A stretch of 40,117 nt of DNA. Source: Deltaproteobacteria bacterium. GTDB taxonomy: Bacteria > Desulfobacterota > DSM-4660 > Desulfatiglandales > HGW-15. The stretch is from NCBI GenBank assembly GCA_019313825.1, contig JAFDAM010000018.1:1-40117 (forward strand). The letters run 5' to 3'. The notes below the pieces were generated by a model, which did no database searches, had not been told where the DNA came from, and saw only the letters and a list, made by a program, of their open reading frames with translations. Position numbers and translations under genes: made by a program. Positions 36,651-40,117 of the stretch are shown one piece after another (the first letter of the stretch is position 1; each line of letters begins with the position of its first letter).

Positions 36651-38474
36651 TTGAAACAACCCAATTATAGAGGAAAGGCCATGAATGATAAAAGAAAGAA
36701 TATTGTCTTAGTCAAATGGAGAGAGAGATATAAAAACCTGCTGGATACTCTTAATATTGGCTTTGTTCTCTTAGACAATACTGAAACAAATACTGTTTTA
36801 GATGTCAATAAAACCTATTCAAAAATGACAGGCATGTCGCGCGAAGATATTGTAGGTCACACCAGCCTTGAATTTTACGGAGAGGCCGAACTTAAGAGAC
36901 TAAAGAAGATTGTGTTGCCGTTAAAAAATAAGAATGACTATCAATTTGAGTTTACCCTGACCTCGTCAAGCGGTGAGAGGATCCCAGTGCTCCACAACGT
37001 ACACATAAGTAAGGATAGTGAAGGACATGATACATTGATCTATACGATGATCACAGACATTCGAGAACAGAAACAGATCCAGAAGGAATTGGAAGCGGCG
37101 AATCAAGCCCTAATCGCCAGTTTCGATACCATGGAAAAAGAGAAAAAAAAGCTGGAGGCTATACTTTTCGGAATCGGCGATTGTGTAACCATCTTTGACC
37201 CTGAAGGGACTGTTCTTCTCAGCAATCCAAAGGGGATTGAGATCAGGGGCAAACGCCGGACACCCCTTTGGCCACTTAAATTTGGGGGCCAAAAGCAGAT
37301 CACATTGCAGGTCGGTGACGAGCGTCGTCAATTTCTCGGGCAGGTTCAAGAGATCCGCGACCAACAGGGTGTTGTGTACGCCTATGTTGAGACGCTAAAA
37401 GATATAACGCCTCAGATAAGGCTTGTGGAACGGGAGCATGAGCTGTCTCGGATCAAGCGTGAGATGAGGCGAAAAAGAATTGAAACAGAGATGATCGGGG
37501 TAAGCCGGGCCATGCAGAATGTCTTTGAATTCATCCTTCGCTGTTCCGAAGTGGATTCTACCATTCTCATTCTGGGAGAGACCGGTGTGGGCAAGGAGGT
37601 GGCTGCTCGGGCCATCCACTCCCAGAGCAGCCGCAAGGACCAACCCTTTGTGGCGATTAACTGCGGGGCGCTCCCCGAGACGCTCCTTGAGTCAGAGCTG
37701 TTCGGACATGTAAAGGGTGCCTTTACAGGCGCGATATCAACACGTCCGGGCCTGTTTCAGGAAGCCCAAAGAGGCACCCTGTTTCTTGATGAGGTTGGTG
37801 ATCTAAATAGCGCCCTTCAGATCAAACTCTTGCGAGTTCTTCAAGAAAAAGAGGTTCGTCCTGTGGGAAGCGATCAATCATATTCTGTTGATGTGAGGGT
37901 CATCACTGCAACCAACAGGGATCTTGAGGAATTGGTAAATCAGAACCGTTTTCGTCATGATCTCTATTACCGTATTGCGGTGATACCACTCCTTATTCCG
38001 ACCCTAAGAGAGCGTAAGGAAGACATTATCCCGCTCGCAGAATATTTCATGAAGAAGTATAGAAAGAAAAACACCATATCTCCGAGGGTTCTCGACCACC
38101 CAGTACAGCAAATTCTGCTCGATTACTCCTGGCCTGGAAATATCAGGGAATTGGAGAATGCAATTGAACACTGTATAGCCATGTCGCATGGACCATTAAT
38201 CACGGTTGATTACCTGCCTGTTCAAATTTTAGAAAGCTATCAATCTGGGAAGAGTCATATCTGGCCCAAGAGACACTCTTCTATAATGGACAAGCAACCA
38301 CAAAATGCCAAAATTTCAGAAACAAACGCCCCGTTGAATTTATTAGAATCCGAAAAGGCGACTATCTCACAAGCCCTTCGCCGCCGTAATGAAAACCGAA
38401 CCCTTGCAGCAAAGGATCTGGGTATCTCCAGGTCCACAATTATAAGAAAAATAAAGAGATATAACCTGGCTTGA
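36651..38474 (+). CDS. PAS-domain sigma-54-dependent transcriptional activator
   Basis: Two PAS regions; ILILGETGVGKEVAARAIHSQS, ESELFGHVKGAFTGA (GAFTGA), GTLFLDEVGDL, C-term Fis-type HTH AAKDLGISRSTIIRKIKRY; likely start MNDKRKN at 36681. Confidence 0.95.
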   Translation: MKQPNYRGKAMNDKRKNIVLVKWRERYKNLLDTLNIGFVLLDNTETNTVLDVNKTYSKMTGMSREDIVGHTSLEFYGEAELKRLKKIVLPLKNKNDYQFEFTLTSSSGERIPVLHNVHISKDSEGHDTLIYTMITDIREQKQIQKELEAANQALIASFDTMEKEKKKLEAILFGIGDCVTIFDPEGTVLLSNPKGIEIRGKRRTPLWPLKFGGQKQITLQVGDERRQFLGQVQEIRDQQGVVYAYVETLKDITPQIRLVEREHELSRIKREMRRKRIETEMIGVSRAMQNVFEFILRCSEVDSTILILGETGVGKEVAARAIHSQSSRKDQPFVAINCGALPETLLESELFGHVKGAFTGAISTRPGLFQEAQRGTLFLDEVGDLNSALQIKLLRVLQEKEVRPVGSDQSYSVDVRVITATNRDLEELVNQNRFRHDLYYRIAVIPLLIPTLRERKEDIIPLAEYFMKKYRKKNTISPRVLDHPVQQILLDYSWPGNIRELENAIEHCIAMSHGPLITVDYLPVQILESYQSGKSHIWPKRHSSIMDKQPQNAKISETNAPLNLLESEKATISQALRRRNENRTLAAKDLGISRSTIIRKIKRYNLA

Positions 38475-38506
38475 TTAACCCAAGATTACGATTGGAAAGG
38501 GGCGTG

Positions 38507-38522
38507 TCCCGCTGAAGCGGGA
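38507..38522 (+). terminator. Short hairpin downstream of sigma-54 activator
   Basis: TCCCGCT GA AGCGGGA. Confidence 0.4.
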
Positions 38523-38544
38523 TTTCGCGGGCTCAACTTGCAGA

Positions 38545-38625
38545 CATCTAATACCTTGCTGGCGCCCAGGGACAGACCAAAATCCTTTATCCGCATTGAT
38601 GATGTGGAAATTAGATGGTGGATTT
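38545..38625 (+). repeat. 81-bp direct repeat, copy B
   Basis: Identical to 31-111 except TGGCGCCC for TGGTGCCC. Confidence 0.95.
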
Positions 38626-38819
38626 TGGTTGGCAAGGTTGCACAAACCGCCCGCTTGGGAAGCACGACGCCTTCGAACTGTAGCCCATAGGTTTTCGACC
38701 AGGAAAAGAGATTAACACTGCCCCTACATGCTTACAATTAAGCAATGTTGGTTTATCAAGGGCAACCTGAATTTTCGAATAAACATGTGTCATTATAAAT
38801 TACGGAGATCAGTGTCGTT

Positions 38820-39263
38820 ATGAATCAGCGCATGTGGTCAGTTAGAATCTTATTGAGGTACGCTTTGCTCCAATTGCCAGGGGTCGCTGTCCTGCTATTA
38901 TTCCTCATACTGGTTCAGCGATGGGTAATGATCCCCTCATGGTTAATGTGGGGTTTGCTTGGATTATGGATAGCCAAGGATATTGTACTTTATCTTTTTA
39001 CATGGCGATCTTATGATTGGGATGGCGCAGACGCTAATCATAAAATGATCGGTACAAGCGGAATTGCGAAGGATCGGTTAAATCCCTCCGGATACATAAT
39101 TGTCCGCGGAGAGCTATGGAAAGCTGAAGTTGCAGAAGGCGATGCTGTAATTGAAAAAGGTGAAAAGGTGCTTGTTCGTGGAATCCAAGGGCTCACACTG
39201 CTTGTTAAGGCTGAAACTGAAATGAATGCCCGGACACCCCTCAATCACGATCGAAAAACATAG
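38820..39263 (+). CDS. NfeD-like membrane protein (short form)
   Basis: TM-TM followed by GTSGIAKDRLNPSGYIIVRGELWKAEVAEGDAVIEKGEKVLVRGIQGLTLLVK, an NfeD C-terminal OB-fold pattern. Confidence 0.8.
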   Translation: MNQRMWSVRILLRYALLQLPGVAVLLLFLILVQRWVMIPSWLMWGLLGLWIAKDIVLYLFTWRSYDWDGADANHKMIGTSGIAKDRLNPSGYIIVRGELWKAEVAEGDAVIEKGEKVLVRGIQGLTLLVKAETEMNARTPLNHDRKT

Positions 39264-39381
39264 ATTTGATCCCCTCACTTTAGTGAAAACCGGAAAGACT
39301 ATAAAAGGAGGAAACGATGAGCAGAATGGGCTCAGTTTTATTGGATATCAATGACCGTTTTTCTTATACGAGGAGTATAAG

Positions 39382-39999
39382 ATGATTGGTTTTGAAGTTC
39401 TCATGTTTGATCTTGGTGGTGTGCTTGTAGATTTCACAGGATTAGTGAATCTTTCCATGCTGTTTCCCTCAGTGGATATCGAAGAGATTCGACATAAATG
39501 GCTAATGTCTCCGGTGGTTAAAAAGTTTGAGACAGGTCGCTGTAATGCTGATGAATTCTCTTCTGAGTTCATTGAAGAATGGAACCTTGACATCACTCCC
39601 GAAAAGTTCCTTGCCGAGTTTAAGTCGTGGGCGAGTGGGCCATTCGATGGCGCGGTAGAATTGCTTGAGTCACTTCGATCTAATTATACTCTGGTGTGCC
39701 TTACAAATTCCAACGAAATACACTGGGATTGCATCAAAGATGTGATGGGATTTGATGTTGTTTTTCATCATTTATTTTCATCGCATATGATTGGCGCTGC
39801 AAAGCCTGATAAAGCCGCCTTCGATTATGTCCTGAATTGTCTTGAAGTGAAGCCTGAAAAAGTTGCTTTTTTTGATGACAATCATCATAACGTTGATAGT
39901 GCAAGGTCTTTAGGGATTAATGCATATGTGGTGCGAGGATTGCCGGAGTTAATCCAAAGACTGCAAAAGTTAGAAATTATTCCCTATCCTCGCCCGTGA
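39382..39999 (+). CDS. HAD-superfamily hydrolase (HAD-IA)
   Basis: VLMFDLGGVLVDFTG (DxGxx variant of motif I), LVCLTNSNEIH, GAAKPDKAAFDYVL, VAFFDDNHHNVDSARSLGINAYVV. Confidence 0.9.
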   Translation: MIGFEVLMFDLGGVLVDFTGLVNLSMLFPSVDIEEIRHKWLMSPVVKKFETGRCNADEFSSEFIEEWNLDITPEKFLAEFKSWASGPFDGAVELLESLRSNYTLVCLTNSNEIHWDCIKDVMGFDVVFHHLFSSHMIGAAKPDKAAFDYVLNCLEVKPEKVAFFDDNHHNVDSARSLGINAYVVRGLPELIQRLQKLEIIPYPRP

Positions 40000-40117
40000 A
40001 GCATGCGAACCCCGCAGTGAGACATAAAGTTAGGCGCAATTAGGAAGGAGCCTTTGAAAAAAAGCAATCAGAAGCCTAAACAGATGAACCACAAAAACAA
40101 ATACCAATAAGCTTGTC

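Noticed and set aside
40015-40050. GTTAGGCG near the end of the HAD gene resembling an integron attC core site
   Set aside because: No matching RYYYAAC partner or attC-like palindrome found around the gene, no integrase in the window, and the sequence runs off the edge.
1-40117. tRNA, rRNA, riboswitch or CRISPR-Cas genes
   Set aside because: None recognised by eye; a tRNAscan/Infernal run would be needed to exclude small RNAs.

Overview
The window looks chromosomal and is probably from an anaerobic deltaproteobacterium-like (Desulfobacterota) genome; the lineage is inferred from gene content and repeat style only. Its core (~13.2-35.9 kb, almost all on the minus strand) is a large catabolic/transport island. 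In transcription order the minus-strand genes are: a three-subunit xanthine dehydrogenase-family hydroxylase (FAD, 2Fe-2S, Mo subunits), a DMSO-reductase-family molybdopterin enzyme, a branched-chain-amino-acid-type ABC importer without a visible livF, a second molybdopterin enzyme, an ACMSD-like amidohydrolase, a TRAP transporter, a truncated AprA/fumarate-reductase-like flavoprotein, a second ACMSD-like amidohydrolase, a ferredoxin remnant, a full-length flavoprotein, a 101-aa cysteine-free protein and an MFS transporter. A creatininase-family hydrolase lies divergently, and a PAS/sigma-54 activator lies upstream of the XDH operon. Left of the island are an ADP-forming acyl-CoA synthetase, a truncated enoyl-CoA hydratase, an MFS transporter, a DUF4143 ATPase and repeat/phage debris. 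The most unusual signals are: solo IS-end-like inverted repeats bracketing 4.4-36.1 kb; an 81-bp near-perfect direct repeat at 31-111 and 38545-38625; stacked palindromic elements at 4.45-5.2 kb containing a perfect 94-bp tandem duplication; frame lesions in dctM and livG; an un-annotated ferredoxin remnant; a Cys-to-Asp substitution in the predicted Fe-S motif of one molybdoenzyme; decayed four-helix-bundle (IVP-like) elements; and a gpW/portal phage relic. The substrate of the pathway cannot be read from the sequence.
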